Below are positions 8,941 to 17,902 of a DNA stretch of 64,000 nt, piece by piece. Position 1 is the stretch's first letter. The number at the start of each line of letters is the position of its first letter. This DNA comes from Paracoccus methylovorus (GTDB lineage: Bacteria; Pseudomonadota; Alphaproteobacteria; Rhodobacterales; Rhodobacteraceae). The DNA lies in the NCBI RefSeq assembly GCF_016919705.1, contig NZ_CP070368.1, forward strand, positions 1,922,001-1,986,000, written 5' to 3'. The translations under genes and the position numbers were made by a program. The notes under the pieces were generated by a model. The model was given only the letters and a program-made list of their open reading frames with translations. It did not search any database and was not told the origin of the DNA.

Positions 8941-9881
8941 TGGTAGCGGATCCTTGGATCTGTCATGGCATAGGAAATGTCGATCAGCAGGTTGATGACA
9001 ACGTAGGTGCCTGCGGTCAGCAGAATGATCGCCTGAATCAGCGGATAATCCCGCGCCAGCACCGCATCGACGACCAGCCGTCCCAGACCGGGAACGTTGA
9101 ACACCGTTTCCGTCACGACCACGCCCGAGATCATCATTGCAAACCCCGTCCCCACAACCGTCAGGATCGGGATGGCGGCATTGCGCAGCGCGTGACGAAA
9201 CAGGACCACGCGCTCGGACAGGCCCTTTGCACGGGCGGTCCGGACATAATCCTCGCGCAGGACCTCCAGCATTGCGGCCCGGGTCATGCGCGAAACCAGC
9301 GCGATATAGATCGAGGACAGTGCCAGCCCGGGCAGGAAGATACGGTGAAGGAAAGGCCACAGCCCGTCGGCCAGCGGCTTGTAGCCCTGCACCGGAAACC
9401 ATTTCAGGTTAACGGCGAAGATGCCGATCAGCACATAGCCAATGACGAAGATCGGCACCGAAAAGCCGATGACGGAGAGCGACATGACAAAGCGGTCGAG
9501 AAGCTGGCCGTGCCGGCGTGCAGCCAGAATGCCCAGCGGAATCGAGATCACCACGGTCAGGATCATCGCCACCGTCGCCAGCGCCAGCGTCGGCCCGACC
9601 CGCTGGCCGATCATTTCCAGCACCGGTCGCTGCGAGATCAGCGAATAGCCGAAATCGCCGCGCAGCATGTTCCCGGTCCATGTCACGAATTGCGACATCA
9701 GCGGCGCATCCAGCCCCAGACTGTCGCGGATCGCGGCGATCTGTTCAGGGGTGGCCTGATCGCCCGCGATGGCCTGCGCCGGATCACCCGGCGTCAGCCG
9801 CAACAGCAGAAAGACGATCAGCGCGATAAGCCCCATGACGGGGATCGCCATCAGCAACCGGCGTATCAGATAATAGGCCAT
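8937..9881 (-). CDS. Dipeptide ABC transporter permease (DppB type)
   Basis: A 314-residue permease with the DppB hallmark N-terminus (YLIRRLLMAIPVMGLIALIVF), the RLTPGDPA motif and the EAA loop DYVRTARAKGLSERVVLFRHALRNAAIPIL. It pairs with DppC to form the channel. A stem-loop separates it from the binding-protein gene. Confidence 0.94.
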   Translation of the reverse strand: MAYYLIRRLLMAIPVMGLIALIVFLLLRLTPGDPAQAIAGDQATPEQIAAIRDSLGLDAPLMSQFVTWTGNMLRGDFGYSLISQRPVLEMIGQRVGPTLALATVAMILTVVISIPLGILAARRHGQLLDRFVMSLSVIGFSVPIFVIGYVLIGIFAVNLKWFPVQGYKPLADGLWPFLHRIFLPGLALSSIYIALVSRMTRAAMLEVLREDYVRTARAKGLSERVVLFRHALRNAAIPILTVVGTGFAMMISGVVVTETVFNVPGLGRLVVDAVLARDYPLIQAIILLTAGTYVVINLLIDISYAMTDPRIRYQ

Positions 9882-9912
9882 GGCATCCTCTGTTGAAAAG
9901 GGGATGGCGGCG

Positions 9913-9934
9913 GACCGTCGCCCGCCGCACGGTC
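9913..9934 (-). promoter_or_regulatory. Stem-loop after the binding-protein gene
   Basis: Perfect 6-base arms GACCGT (9913-9918) and ACGGTC (9929-9934) with a GC-rich 10-base loop lie directly after the binding-protein stop. There is no T-run, so it is more likely an mRNA-stabilising hairpin that raises binding-protein yield over the permeases, as known for other dpp/opp operons. Confidence 0.45.
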
Positions 9935-11524
9935 TTATTCGGGCTTGGTCACGCCCCAGAACAGCATGATCGGGCCGGGCTGAAGATCGGCGATCCCTTT
10001 GGTCCAGGCCGCGACCGTCTGCGCCTCTCCGGCGTTGAAATAGAAGCCCTGGTCATAGGCGATGCTCTGGATCTCAGATGCGATACGCTTCTGATCTTCA
10101 AGATCACCGCTGACGAGGTATTCTTTGCGCAGCGCCTCGATTTCGGGGCTGACGGGCCAGCCGGCCCAGGCGGTGTCGCTGCCCGAACCATCCAGCAGCG
10201 CATGAACCAGCGGATTCCAGATGCCGGTCACGCCCCAATAGGTGAACAGCATGTTCCAGCCGCCTTCGGCCACGGGTTGCCAGCCGTTCTTGCGCGATTG
10301 CAGCGTGGCCCAGTCCATCGACGCGACCTCGACCGTGAAGCCTGCCTCGCGCAGGCGCTCGGCGGCAACGATAGGCTGGGTGGACAGGATGGTCAGGTCG
10401 GTCGGCTGCATCATCAGGACGGGCGTGCCGTCATAGCCGGATCCCGCCAGCAGCTCTTTTGCCTTGGCCATGCGCTCATCAGCGCTGCCCGTCAGATATT
10501 CCGCACCGGCATCCGAAGCCAGCGGCACCTCGCAGCCATAGGCCGAAACGCAGAGTGTGTAATATTCAGGGTCGCCGATGGCCGTCTGCATCAGTTGCTC
10601 CTGATCCAGCGCATACATGGCGGCGCGGCGCACATCGGCATTGTCGAAGGGCGGCAGGCGGTGATTGAAGCGGCCCGTGACCTGAATGCCCAGTGGGTTC
10701 AGCACGCCGTATTCGACCTCATCGTTCATCTGCAGCAGCGGCAGCAGATCGATGGCCACCTGCTCGATCAGGTCCACATCGCCCGATTGCAACGCATTGA
10801 TCGAGGTCTGCATGTCCGGCATCGCCTTCCACACCACCTTGTCCACGTTGACGACCTTGCCGCCTGCGGTCCAGCTCATCGGCTCGCTGCGCGGGACATA
10901 GTCGTCGTTCTTCACATAGACGGCCTGATCGCCGGGGCGGTATTCCCCGGCCACGAATTTGAACGGTCCCGAGCCGATCATATCCGTCACCTGTTCACCC
11001 GAGGGCGTTTCCGCCAGCCGCTTCGGCATCATGAAGGGCGGAACGGGCGAGGGTTTGGCCAGCAGTTCCAGCACATGGCCAAAGGGTTGCGCCAGCGTCA
11101 GCACCAGAACCTTGTCCGAGGTGGCCTCGATCGAGGCTACATAGTCCATCATTGTCTTGCCTGCCGCATCATTCGCGGCCCAGCGTTTCAGCGAGGCCAC
11201 GCAATCCTCGGCGGTGACATCGCTGCCGTCATGCCATTTCAGCCCGTCGCGCAGGGTGAAGGTATAGGTCAGCCCGTCGTCCGAGACAGCGTAATCCGCC
11301 ATCTGCGGCTGCGGTTTGTAATCCGCATCCATGCCCAGCAGGGTGTCGAACACCATGAAGCCATGCGTCCGCACGATCTGCGCCGTGCTCAGATGCGGGT
11401 CCAGCGTGCGCAACGGCGCCTGCATCACCACGTTCAGCTCGGTCTCGGCCAGCGCAGGCACGGCCTGCATCCAACATGCCGCCATCGCGGCCATGCCAAG
11501 GGCGCGCAATCCCGTAATCGTCAT
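9935..11524 (-). CDS. Family 5 peptide/dipeptide-binding protein (DppA-like)
   Basis: A 529-residue periplasmic binding protein with a signal peptide ending in AVPALAETE. Family 5 features include LRTLDPHLSTAQIVRTHGFMVFDTLL and the DGLTYTFTLRDGLKWHDGSDVTAEDC segment. The ATG at 11524 has GGAGAGG upstream and overlaps the stop of the M81 gene (ATGA). Substrates of this family range from dipeptides to glutathione and nickel chelates; here the neighbours point to a modified peptide or amide. Confidence 0.93.
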   Translation of the reverse strand: MTITGLRALGMAAMAACWMQAVPALAETELNVVMQAPLRTLDPHLSTAQIVRTHGFMVFDTLLGMDADYKPQPQMADYAVSDDGLTYTFTLRDGLKWHDGSDVTAEDCVASLKRWAANDAAGKTMMDYVASIEATSDKVLVLTLAQPFGHVLELLAKPSPVPPFMMPKRLAETPSGEQVTDMIGSGPFKFVAGEYRPGDQAVYVKNDDYVPRSEPMSWTAGGKVVNVDKVVWKAMPDMQTSINALQSGDVDLIEQVAIDLLPLLQMNDEVEYGVLNPLGIQVTGRFNHRLPPFDNADVRRAAMYALDQEQLMQTAIGDPEYYTLCVSAYGCEVPLASDAGAEYLTGSADERMAKAKELLAGSGYDGTPVLMMQPTDLTILSTQPIVAAERLREAGFTVEVASMDWATLQSRKNGWQPVAEGGWNMLFTYWGVTGIWNPLVHALLDGSGSDTAWAGWPVSPEIEALRKEYLVSGDLEDQKRIASEIQSIAYDQGFYFNAGEAQTVAAWTKGIADLQPGPIMLFWGVTKPE

Positions 11525-13014
11525 TTTACCTCTCCTGTTTCTGGTTTTTTTGTGTTGTCCGGCGTTTTGCACCACGGCCACATGCGGGCCGTATCCAGCC
11601 GCCGATAGGGGATCAGCTGCACGTTCGCAGGCCCAAGATCAGGGGTATCGACCACAAGGATGCGCTCCGCCAAGGGTTCGTAGAAGTCGCGGAAATGCGT
11701 CTTGGAGCGCAGCAGGATGATCTCGTAGTCTTGGGGGCTTTCACCAAAGATGGTGAAAGCGTCGCCATCCACCGCAAAGGCGAAATGCGACACGACCGAC
11801 ACCCGGACGCGCCCGATCTGGATCAGCGCCGTCAGCCCCAGATCGACATGGCTGCCCTGCTGATAGCGACCTGACACGGTAAAGGACTTCTGCCCGGTCC
11901 ACAGAATATCGGCCTGAACCGCCACGGGACCGCCGGTTTCGGGCGCGCTTTTACCCGCAAGCGACAGCGCGATGCGATTGCCCGCGCCCGCCGCATGCGC
12001 CTGGACCGCCGATTCCGGGTCCAGAAGGAACGGCACCATTACCGGGCCAGGATCATGCTCCAGCAGCGCCCGCAGAAAATGGGTGGAATCGTTCATCCGG
12101 TCGGCATGTTCCAGCAGCACGACCGGACGTCCCGTGGCCGGATGCGCCGCCAGATCGGCCAGTGCTTCGTCCACCGTCAGCACCGGCACCGCCGCCGAAA
12201 GTTCGGCCCGCAGATCATACAGCTTGCCAGAGAATTCCAGTGCCCGCGCCTCGGCCGAGGTCTGGCCTGCCCAATCCATGCAGATGACCGACATGCCGGT
12301 ATTCCCGGCATCGGCATAGGAAAAGCCCGCCATGACCGAGATGTCGCAGTCAGGTGCCTTACGCGCCTCGGCCATGATCCGAGACAGTGGCATCAATGAG
12401 GTCGCCGACATGATCGAGGGGATCACGATTCCCGGCCGCGCCACCGCGAGGCCGGGCCGCCGCCCCTCGCGGATCATGCGCAGCAGGGCGCGGGTGGCAC
12501 GCTCTCCGGTCTCGCCCATATCGATATGCGGCGAATGGCGATAGGCGACGGCGATATCCGCACCGCGCAGCATCCGCGCATCGACATTGCCGTGATAGTC
12601 CAGCGCCACCGCGATAGGCAGATCGGGCTTTGCAGCACGCAGGCTGTCGATGACGTGACGTTCGACATCCGCATAGCCCTCGGCCCAGCAGGCCCCGTGC
12701 AGGAACAGGACGATCCCGTCCAGCGGCGCTGCCTGTGCCACGCCATCCAGCAATTCGCGGGTGTAGAACTGGACCGCTTCGTCGCTGGCCGGACCAAGCG
12801 CGCCCAGAAGCGTATGAAACAGCGGCACGAACTCGGCACCCTCGGCTTCGCAAATCGCCATGCAGCCGCCGGGAACTGTGTTCGTGCCGCGAAACCGGGC
12901 GGGGATCTCATCGCCGCGTGTGCAGACGCGCTGGAATTCATCCAGTTCGACACGCTGCGGAACCGAACTGACCGATTCCAGATTGAACCCGGCAAAGGCG
13001 ATACGCGGTGTCAT
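11521..13014 (-). CDS. M81-family metallopeptidase (MlrC/microcystinase C-like)
   Basis: A 497-residue MlrC-like protein. DUF1485 features are present: TNTVPGG near the N-terminus, FLHGACWAEGYAD, the metal-ligand segment ALDYHGNVD, and HSPHIDMGETGERA, then EHADRMNDSTHFLRALLE at the start of the C-terminal domain. Named members cleave linearised microcystin and other unusual peptides, but most are linked to D-amino acid or amide catabolism. It lies between the binding protein (4-base overlap) and the aminotransferase, and so belongs to the same operon. No signal peptide, so cytoplasmic. Confidence 0.88.
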   Translation of the reverse strand: MTPRIAFAGFNLESVSSVPQRVELDEFQRVCTRGDEIPARFRGTNTVPGGCMAICEAEGAEFVPLFHTLLGALGPASDEAVQFYTRELLDGVAQAAPLDGIVLFLHGACWAEGYADVERHVIDSLRAAKPDLPIAVALDYHGNVDARMLRGADIAVAYRHSPHIDMGETGERATRALLRMIREGRRPGLAVARPGIVIPSIMSATSLMPLSRIMAEARKAPDCDISVMAGFSYADAGNTGMSVICMDWAGQTSAEARALEFSGKLYDLRAELSAAVPVLTVDEALADLAAHPATGRPVVLLEHADRMNDSTHFLRALLEHDPGPVMVPFLLDPESAVQAHAAGAGNRIALSLAGKSAPETGGPVAVQADILWTGQKSFTVSGRYQQGSHVDLGLTALIQIGRVRVSVVSHFAFAVDGDAFTIFGESPQDYEIILLRSKTHFRDFYEPLAERILVVDTPDLGPANVQLIPYRRLDTARMWPWCKTPDNTKKPETGEVK

Positions 13015-13020
13015 GGCGCT

Positions 13021-14346
13021 TTAGCCCGCCGTCGCGGCGGTAATCGCCCCGGCAAGACGCTCGACGATCTGATCAATCTCTTCGGGCTGGATGATATAGG
13101 GCGGCGCCAGCAGGACGTGATCGCCGCGCACGCCGTCGATCGTGCCCCCCATCGGATAGCACATCAGCCCGCGATCCATCGCCTCGCGCTTGATTCTGGC
13201 ATGCAGGCGCATCTTGGGGTCAAAGGGGGTCTTGCTGTCGCGGTCGACAACCAGTTCGATGCCGCGAAACAGGCCCCGCCCCCGGATGTCCCCGACGAAA
13301 GGCGACTGGCCCAAAGCGGCCTCCAATCCAGCCTGAAGGCGGTCGCCCATTGCCACGACCTGTTCCATCATGCCGGGGCGGGCAAGGATCTCGACCACCT
13401 TGCCGGCGGCGGCGGCGGCGACCGGGTGACAGATATAGGTGTGACCGTGCTGGAACAGACCCGAGCCCTGTGCGAAAGCCTGATAGATGGCATCCGACAG
13501 CATCACCGCGCCGATGGGCTGATAGCCGCCCCCCAGACCCTTGGCGATGGTGACCAGATCAGGACGCACACCCTCGGCAGCGCAGGCAAACAGACTTCCG
13601 GTGCGGCCCATCCCGCACATCACCTCGTCAAGGATCAGCAGAACGCCGTGGCGGTCACAGACCTCGCGGATGCGACGGAAGTAGCCCGGCACGGCCGGCA
13701 CAGCGCCCATCGTGGCCCCGACCACCGGCTCGGCCACGAAGGCGATGACCTCATCCGCACCTAGTTCGCGGATCTTTGCATCCAGTTCATCCGCCAGCCG
13801 CTGGGCATAATCGTCGGCGGATTCGTCAGGCCGTTGATCCCGATAGGCATAGCAGGGCGAGACGTGATGCGTCTCGGGCAGGATCGGCTGAAACTGCGCG
13901 CGCCGCCAGGCATTGCCGCCCGTGGCCAGCGCGCCGATCGTGTTGCCGTGATAGCTTTGCCGTCGCGCGATGATGTGGCGTCGCTGTGGCTGGCCGATTT
14001 CGACGAGATACTGGCGCGCCATTTTCAGTGCTGCTTCGACCGCCTCTGATCCGCCAGACACGAGATAGACATAGTCCAATCCCTCGGGGGCCAGATCAAC
14101 AAGCTTCCCGGCCAGATCTTCGGCCGCATCGGTGGTGAAGAACGAGGTATGGGCATAGGCAATGCGATCCATCTGCGCGCGCATCGCGTCCAGCACCTCG
14201 ACGTTGCCGTGACCCAGACAGCTGACCGCCGCACCGCCGGAGCCGTCGATATAGCTGCGCCCTGCGGCGTCCTGAATATAGACCCCTTGTCCGGCGACGG
14301 CATGCGGCAGTGATGCCGCAATCGAGCGGTGAAGAATTCTGGTCAT
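13021..14346 (-). CDS. Class III (omega-amino acid type) aminotransferase
   Basis: A 441-residue PLP enzyme. LVSGGSEAVEAALKMARQY binds the cofactor phosphate, LLILDEVMCGMGRTG holds the pyridine-contacting Asp (about 240), and TIAKGLGGGYQPIGA carries the Schiff-base Lys269. Family members use omega-amino acids, polyamines or beta-alanine-like donors. The ATG at 14346 has GGGACA nearby and fits the family; the upstream extension in frame is not protein-like. It is the first gene of the minus-strand operon running to 5025, and is divergent from the RpiR gene at 14538. Confidence 0.88.
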   Translation of the reverse strand: MTRILHRSIAASLPHAVAGQGVYIQDAAGRSYIDGSGGAAVSCLGHGNVEVLDAMRAQMDRIAYAHTSFFTTDAAEDLAGKLVDLAPEGLDYVYLVSGGSEAVEAALKMARQYLVEIGQPQRRHIIARRQSYHGNTIGALATGGNAWRRAQFQPILPETHHVSPCYAYRDQRPDESADDYAQRLADELDAKIRELGADEVIAFVAEPVVGATMGAVPAVPGYFRRIREVCDRHGVLLILDEVMCGMGRTGSLFACAAEGVRPDLVTIAKGLGGGYQPIGAVMLSDAIYQAFAQGSGLFQHGHTYICHPVAAAAAGKVVEILARPGMMEQVVAMGDRLQAGLEAALGQSPFVGDIRGRGLFRGIELVVDRDSKTPFDPKMRLHARIKREAMDRGLMCYPMGGTIDGVRGDHVLLAPPYIIQPEEIDQIVERLAGAITAATAG

Positions 14347-14402
14347 TGACTTGTCCCGTTGATGAAGGGGAATCACCTGCCCCCTGCCCCTGATCCATTT
14401 GT

Positions 14403-14424
14403 GCCAAAATAGACTCAGTTTGGC
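14403..14424. promoter_or_regulatory. Inverted repeat in divergent promoter
   Basis: Arms GCCAAA (14403-14408) and TTTGGC (14419-14424) are separated by 10 bases and lie 57 bases upstream of the aminotransferase ATG, in the divergent region shared with the RpiR gene. A CTTTGGC half-site recurs at 14488-14494. It is a good candidate operator for the adjacent RpiR-type regulator. Confidence 0.5.
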
Positions 14425-14445
14425 AACAAATGTCTCACGTAAGCA

Positions 14446-14460
14446 CAAACAGGACGTTTG
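14446..14460. promoter_or_regulatory. Second inverted repeat in divergent promoter
   Basis: CAAAC (14446-14450) and GTTTG (14456-14460) flank five bases. It sits between the first inverted repeat and the start of the RpiR gene, and could be a second regulator site. Confidence 0.35.
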
Positions 14461-14537
14461 TTTCACCTTCATCTGACCAAATCTGTTGCACTTTGGCGCA
14501 GTTCTATCCATTCTCCTTTCCAAAAGGCTTTGAACGA

Positions 14538-15425
14538 ATGTCTCACAAGGACGCCCTGCGGGCCCGCCTGATCTCCATCTTTGACGACATGCCCTCGCAG
14601 TTGCAGCGGGCCGCCCGCTACATTCTGGAACATCCCGATGAGGTGGCGCTGGTCTCGATGCGGCATCTGGCGCGCAACGCCGGGGTGCAGCCCTCGACCA
14701 TGACGAGGTTGGCAAAGTTCCTGGGAATGAACGGGTATGACGACATCCGCACCCATCATGCCCAGGCTATCCGCCAACGCAGCGACGGCTTCGCTGCCCA
14801 GCAAGAGCGCGCCAGCACAAGCGGCGAAGGACTGACCGGACAGATGCTGCAGAGCCTATCGATGCAGATCGCCCGCCTGACAGAGTCCGCTACCATCGCC
14901 CAGATGGAAGCTGCCGCCGCACGCCTTGCAGAAGCACACAAGATTTATGTTCTCGGACTGCGCTCATGCCATCTGGTTGCGTGGCATTTCCATTATGTGA
15001 TGACCTTGCTGGGCGAGAGCAGCGTGCATCTGGACGGCCCGGCAGGCACGGTCGGCGACGGGCTGATGAGTGCCGGCCCCGAGGATGTGCTGCTGGTGAT
15101 GTCGATCAACCCTTATGCGCGGCATTCGTTGGAGCTGGCGAACATGGCGCATGACAAGGGACTGGCCGTGGTGGCCATTACCGACAGCGAGGTGTCACCC
15201 TTGGTTGCCATAGCTGACGAGGTGATCCTGTGCCCTACCGAAAGCCCGACCTTCTTTCATACGCTGGCCCCGGCTTTGGCGGTCTCCGAGGTGCTGTGCG
15301 GCCTGCTGGCCAACCGCAACCGCGACGGCGCGCTGACCGCGTTGCAGAACGCCGACCGCCATCTGCTTGAGTTGAACACATATTACACAGGTCCGAAGCG
15401 GCGTTCAGTTCCTGTTGAAAGGTAG
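14538..15425 (+). CDS. MurR/RpiR family transcriptional regulator
   Basis: A 295-residue RpiR protein: N-terminal helix-turn-helix (about residues 1-75, with MRHLARNAGVQPSTMTRLAKFLG) and a SIS domain (about 125-265). It is divergent from the aminotransferase-dpp operon and is thus its likely local regulator. The ATG at 14538 fits the family N-terminus (SHKDALRARLISIFDDMP); the frame is open 36 codons further upstream but those residues are not conserved-looking. The Shine-Dalgarno (AAAGG) is weak and distant. Confidence 0.88.
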   Translation: MSHKDALRARLISIFDDMPSQLQRAARYILEHPDEVALVSMRHLARNAGVQPSTMTRLAKFLGMNGYDDIRTHHAQAIRQRSDGFAAQQERASTSGEGLTGQMLQSLSMQIARLTESATIAQMEAAAARLAEAHKIYVLGLRSCHLVAWHFHYVMTLLGESSVHLDGPAGTVGDGLMSAGPEDVLLVMSINPYARHSLELANMAHDKGLAVVAITDSEVSPLVAIADEVILCPTESPTFFHTLAPALAVSEVLCGLLANRNRDGALTALQNADRHLLELNTYYTGPKRRSVPVER

Positions 15426-15686
15426 TGGGGCCGCGCCAAGATTCACCATGCCCGCTGCCTTTGCCCGTAAGCGAGCTTCATCCGCGCTCATTGGCCATAA
15501 GCAAGTGGCGGGATATTCGCGCTGAGTGTGAACGATACTTCATCGGGCGGCCCAGTCGCCGGTAATTAGCCTTCGTTGCCACCATCTTGACAAGCGTCTT
15601 GGACCGAGAGTACCGACATAGCTGAACTCACTCACCATATCTTCTTTTCACGTGTCGCCGGTTCAACCTGCTGACAGGGCAAGGTG
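15426..15686. other. Intergenic segment; possible transposon end
   Basis: No gene seen. The Tn7-like module starts directly to the right, so one transposon end should lie here if the element is complete. A GTCGCCGGT motif occurs twice in the same orientation (15556-15564 and 15655-15663) and could be part of transposase-binding repeats, but I could not pair a clear terminal inverted repeat with the other side. Confidence 0.3.
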
Positions 15687-16394
15687 TTACTCTCGGTATG
15701 GAGCCATTGCCTTAGCTTCGGTCTGCATCGGCAGATGGTTGCGCGGAATCGGGACCGTACTGACCCATTCGCCCTCGCCACGCTCTCGGAATGTATGGAC
15801 AGCACGCTCAATGATACCTTGGTCGATGACCGGCGCATCCACCACCATATGCAGTCCTACGCCGTAGCTGTACGAACGATCAATTTCAAAGGACTCATAG
15901 ATATCTGGCGGGGAATCTTTCAGAATCTGCGATGCTGTGCGTTCCTGGTGCTCTCGTACCGTCAGGCCGTCGAGGGAGACATAGCGACGCGGTTCGGGGA
16001 AAATAACCCGATGCATTTTCTGACCACGCACCGACGGCACCTGTACGGTTTTCCAACGAAACTCTGCCTCAAATTCGGCCTCGGTCAGCAGAGACTGGGT
16101 TTGCTCCCAAGCCAGTTCGCTGACTTGGTCCCAGAATGCCATCTGGCCTGTGATGATCTCAGCATTCCAAATCGTATGGCCATCCATGCTAAGAAACATG
16201 AAATCGAACCACTGATTATAGACATCGGGTCGTCCGGGCTCATCCAGCGTTTGATGACTGGTGAATATACCGCCATAGCGCGGCGTATCGCACAGGATCC
16301 GCCACCGCAATTGAACGAAGGCGTCGCGCTGCCGGCGGCGGGAAAGCTCCCCAAAGGGAATCTGGGACCTGCGACCTTTACTGAATCTTGCCAT
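15687..16394 (-). CDS. Unassigned protein of the Tn7-like module
   Basis: A 235-residue soluble protein that I do not recognise. It starts with a basic segment (MARFSKGRRSQIPFGEL), is rich in Trp and aromatic residues in the middle, and has no signal peptide or membrane helix. Its ATG overlaps the TniQ stop by 17 bases, with AGGA about 10 bases upstream, so it is the fifth gene of the transposition operon. The position suggests an accessory transposition or targeting protein, analogous in place but not visibly in sequence to TnsE or TniR. It shows no serine-recombinase, Cas6 or helix-turn-helix signature that I can see. Confidence 0.7.
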   Translation of the reverse strand: MARFSKGRRSQIPFGELSRRRQRDAFVQLRWRILCDTPRYGGIFTSHQTLDEPGRPDVYNQWFDFMFLSMDGHTIWNAEIITGQMAFWDQVSELAWEQTQSLLTEAEFEAEFRWKTVQVPSVRGQKMHRVIFPEPRRYVSLDGLTVREHQERTASQILKDSPPDIYESFEIDRSYSYGVGLHMVVDAPVIDQGIIERAVHTFRERGEGEWVSTVPIPRNHLPMQTEAKAMAPYRE

Positions 16395-17901
16395 GGTTTT
16401 TCAGTCCTGTTGAGTCTGTTGACGCCAGCGCAGCCCTATTTCCGGAGAAAATGCGCAACCTTTCCAATACCGCAGCTGAGTCCTTCTCCGCGATGCCCAA
16501 TGCGCCGAGTCCCTGTTTCCTGCAATCGTAGGTGAAGTTAACCTCAGCGGCATCAGCCGCCAGCAGGACATGCGATGTTCGCGTCCGGTGTGCGCGAGCG
16601 AAGATTGTCAACGGTTTGCAAGCTACTTTCCGCCGTGTCTTTCGAATTTTTGTTGGAGCCATCCAGGTGCCCAGGAATGCATCTAAAGTCTCTGGCCTGA
16701 ACCCAATCATTCTATTGTTGAACCGGAAATCTGGCAGCAAAAGCTGGTCCGCAATGAGTGTCCGCAAGACCTCGACACATATGCCCAAGTGACGTCCGGC
16801 ATCTTGAGCGTTGAGGAGGTCTCTGAGCTTTGGTGCAAGCTCTGCGATCAGCGCTGGATCGACAACGTGGCTTTCCCCGGCCCGAATGTCGTATTGTGCT
16901 TTCAGCACAAGTGACGTGATCTTCGTTCCAATGCCGTGCTGCTTGCAGAGAGAGCGCAGCGTTGTCGGCTGAATACCACGCGTCGGAATGCCGAAAACCT
17001 TCTCTTGCCCGGTGAAGCGAAAATTCTCGCCAACGTATTTGGCCATGACTTCGCATATCGGCCGGTAAGCCGGCTGGTCCTTTCGAAAGTAGAATTGATC
17101 AAATGCCTTGCCGAAGGCCTTGCGATAATCGTTGCCATGCCGGCCTCGACCAATCTGATCGTGCAGAAAATCCTTCACGGCCGCTGGCCCCTCGGTCAGA
17201 ACGGCCGCTCCGATACATCCATGTCGCCGGCGCTCGTCAGCGGAAATATCTTGCCAGCTTGCGTTGGCGCCACGCGAAGCCATCGCGCCAAACACCTCCG
17301 CCGTGTGGATGATGACATCGAGCTGAAGATCGTCGATCCATCGGCCTGCATGCATCCCGCCCAACCGCTCTGATATATAGCACTCCATCGAGGTTGGGCG
17401 ATCAGGTTGCCACATTGCCTTCTGTGCTGCCGTCAGCTGCAAGACCAAGGACGACAGATCCGGCTGGATGCGCGAAGCTTTGCGGGGGGTTATCGTCATC
17501 AGACGGATCTCGTGCTCGGCGCAAACGTGGTTGGCATTGATCAGCCAATCCGTGCGAGCAAGGCAAGCTGATCTTAGATTTCCATCTGCTAAGTTACCCA
17601 GACAAGCCGGGCAAAATCGGAAGCGATCCTTGGCGCACATGACCTTGTTCCGGGGATCGGCGCCGAGTTGCAGCCGTCGGGGATTGCTGGCGTCGAGCGC
17701 ACCATTGCTGAGAGCGGCGGGGTCACAGCCCGTGTATCTGGCCAGACGCTCGACGCTGTGCCTGTCCCCCATCAGCAAGGCGCGGAGGTCCAGATCGAAC
17801 AAGTAGGCCATCTCGGGAAGCGATGAAAGGCCTGACAGGCGGGCGATGCGGTATCCATAGGAAGCGACGGTTTCTCGGGTGTGCGGGGCAGGAAAGATCA
17901 T
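16378..17901 (-). CDS. tniQ: TniQ/TnsD-like target-selection protein
   Basis: A 507-residue protein with the TniQ N-terminal domain: MIFPAPHTRETVASYGYRIAR start, then a zinc-finger-like CPAC (Cys97, Cys100) with Cys127 and His130 further on (HVCAEHEIRL). TniQ/TnsD proteins bridge the target site to the TnsC-type ATPase. The length is that of a TnsD-like rather than a short Tn5053-type TniQ, so the C-terminal half may bind a specific DNA target. The ATG lies one base after the stop of the ATPase gene, which suggests translational coupling. Confidence 0.87.
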   Translation of the reverse strand: MIFPAPHTRETVASYGYRIARLSGLSSLPEMAYLFDLDLRALLMGDRHSVERLARYTGCDPAALSNGALDASNPRRLQLGADPRNKVMCAKDRFRFCPACLGNLADGNLRSACLARTDWLINANHVCAEHEIRLMTITPRKASRIQPDLSSLVLQLTAAQKAMWQPDRPTSMECYISERLGGMHAGRWIDDLQLDVIIHTAEVFGAMASRGANASWQDISADERRRHGCIGAAVLTEGPAAVKDFLHDQIGRGRHGNDYRKAFGKAFDQFYFRKDQPAYRPICEVMAKYVGENFRFTGQEKVFGIPTRGIQPTTLRSLCKQHGIGTKITSLVLKAQYDIRAGESHVVDPALIAELAPKLRDLLNAQDAGRHLGICVEVLRTLIADQLLLPDFRFNNRMIGFRPETLDAFLGTWMAPTKIRKTRRKVACKPLTIFARAHRTRTSHVLLAADAAEVNFTYDCRKQGLGALGIAEKDSAAVLERLRIFSGNRAALASTDSTGLKNHGKIQ

Positions 17902-17902
17902 C

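Noticed and set aside
9893..11608. 571-codon plus-strand frame opposite the dipeptide-binding protein
   Set aside because: It mirrors a well-conserved gene on the other strand and has no recognisable domain.
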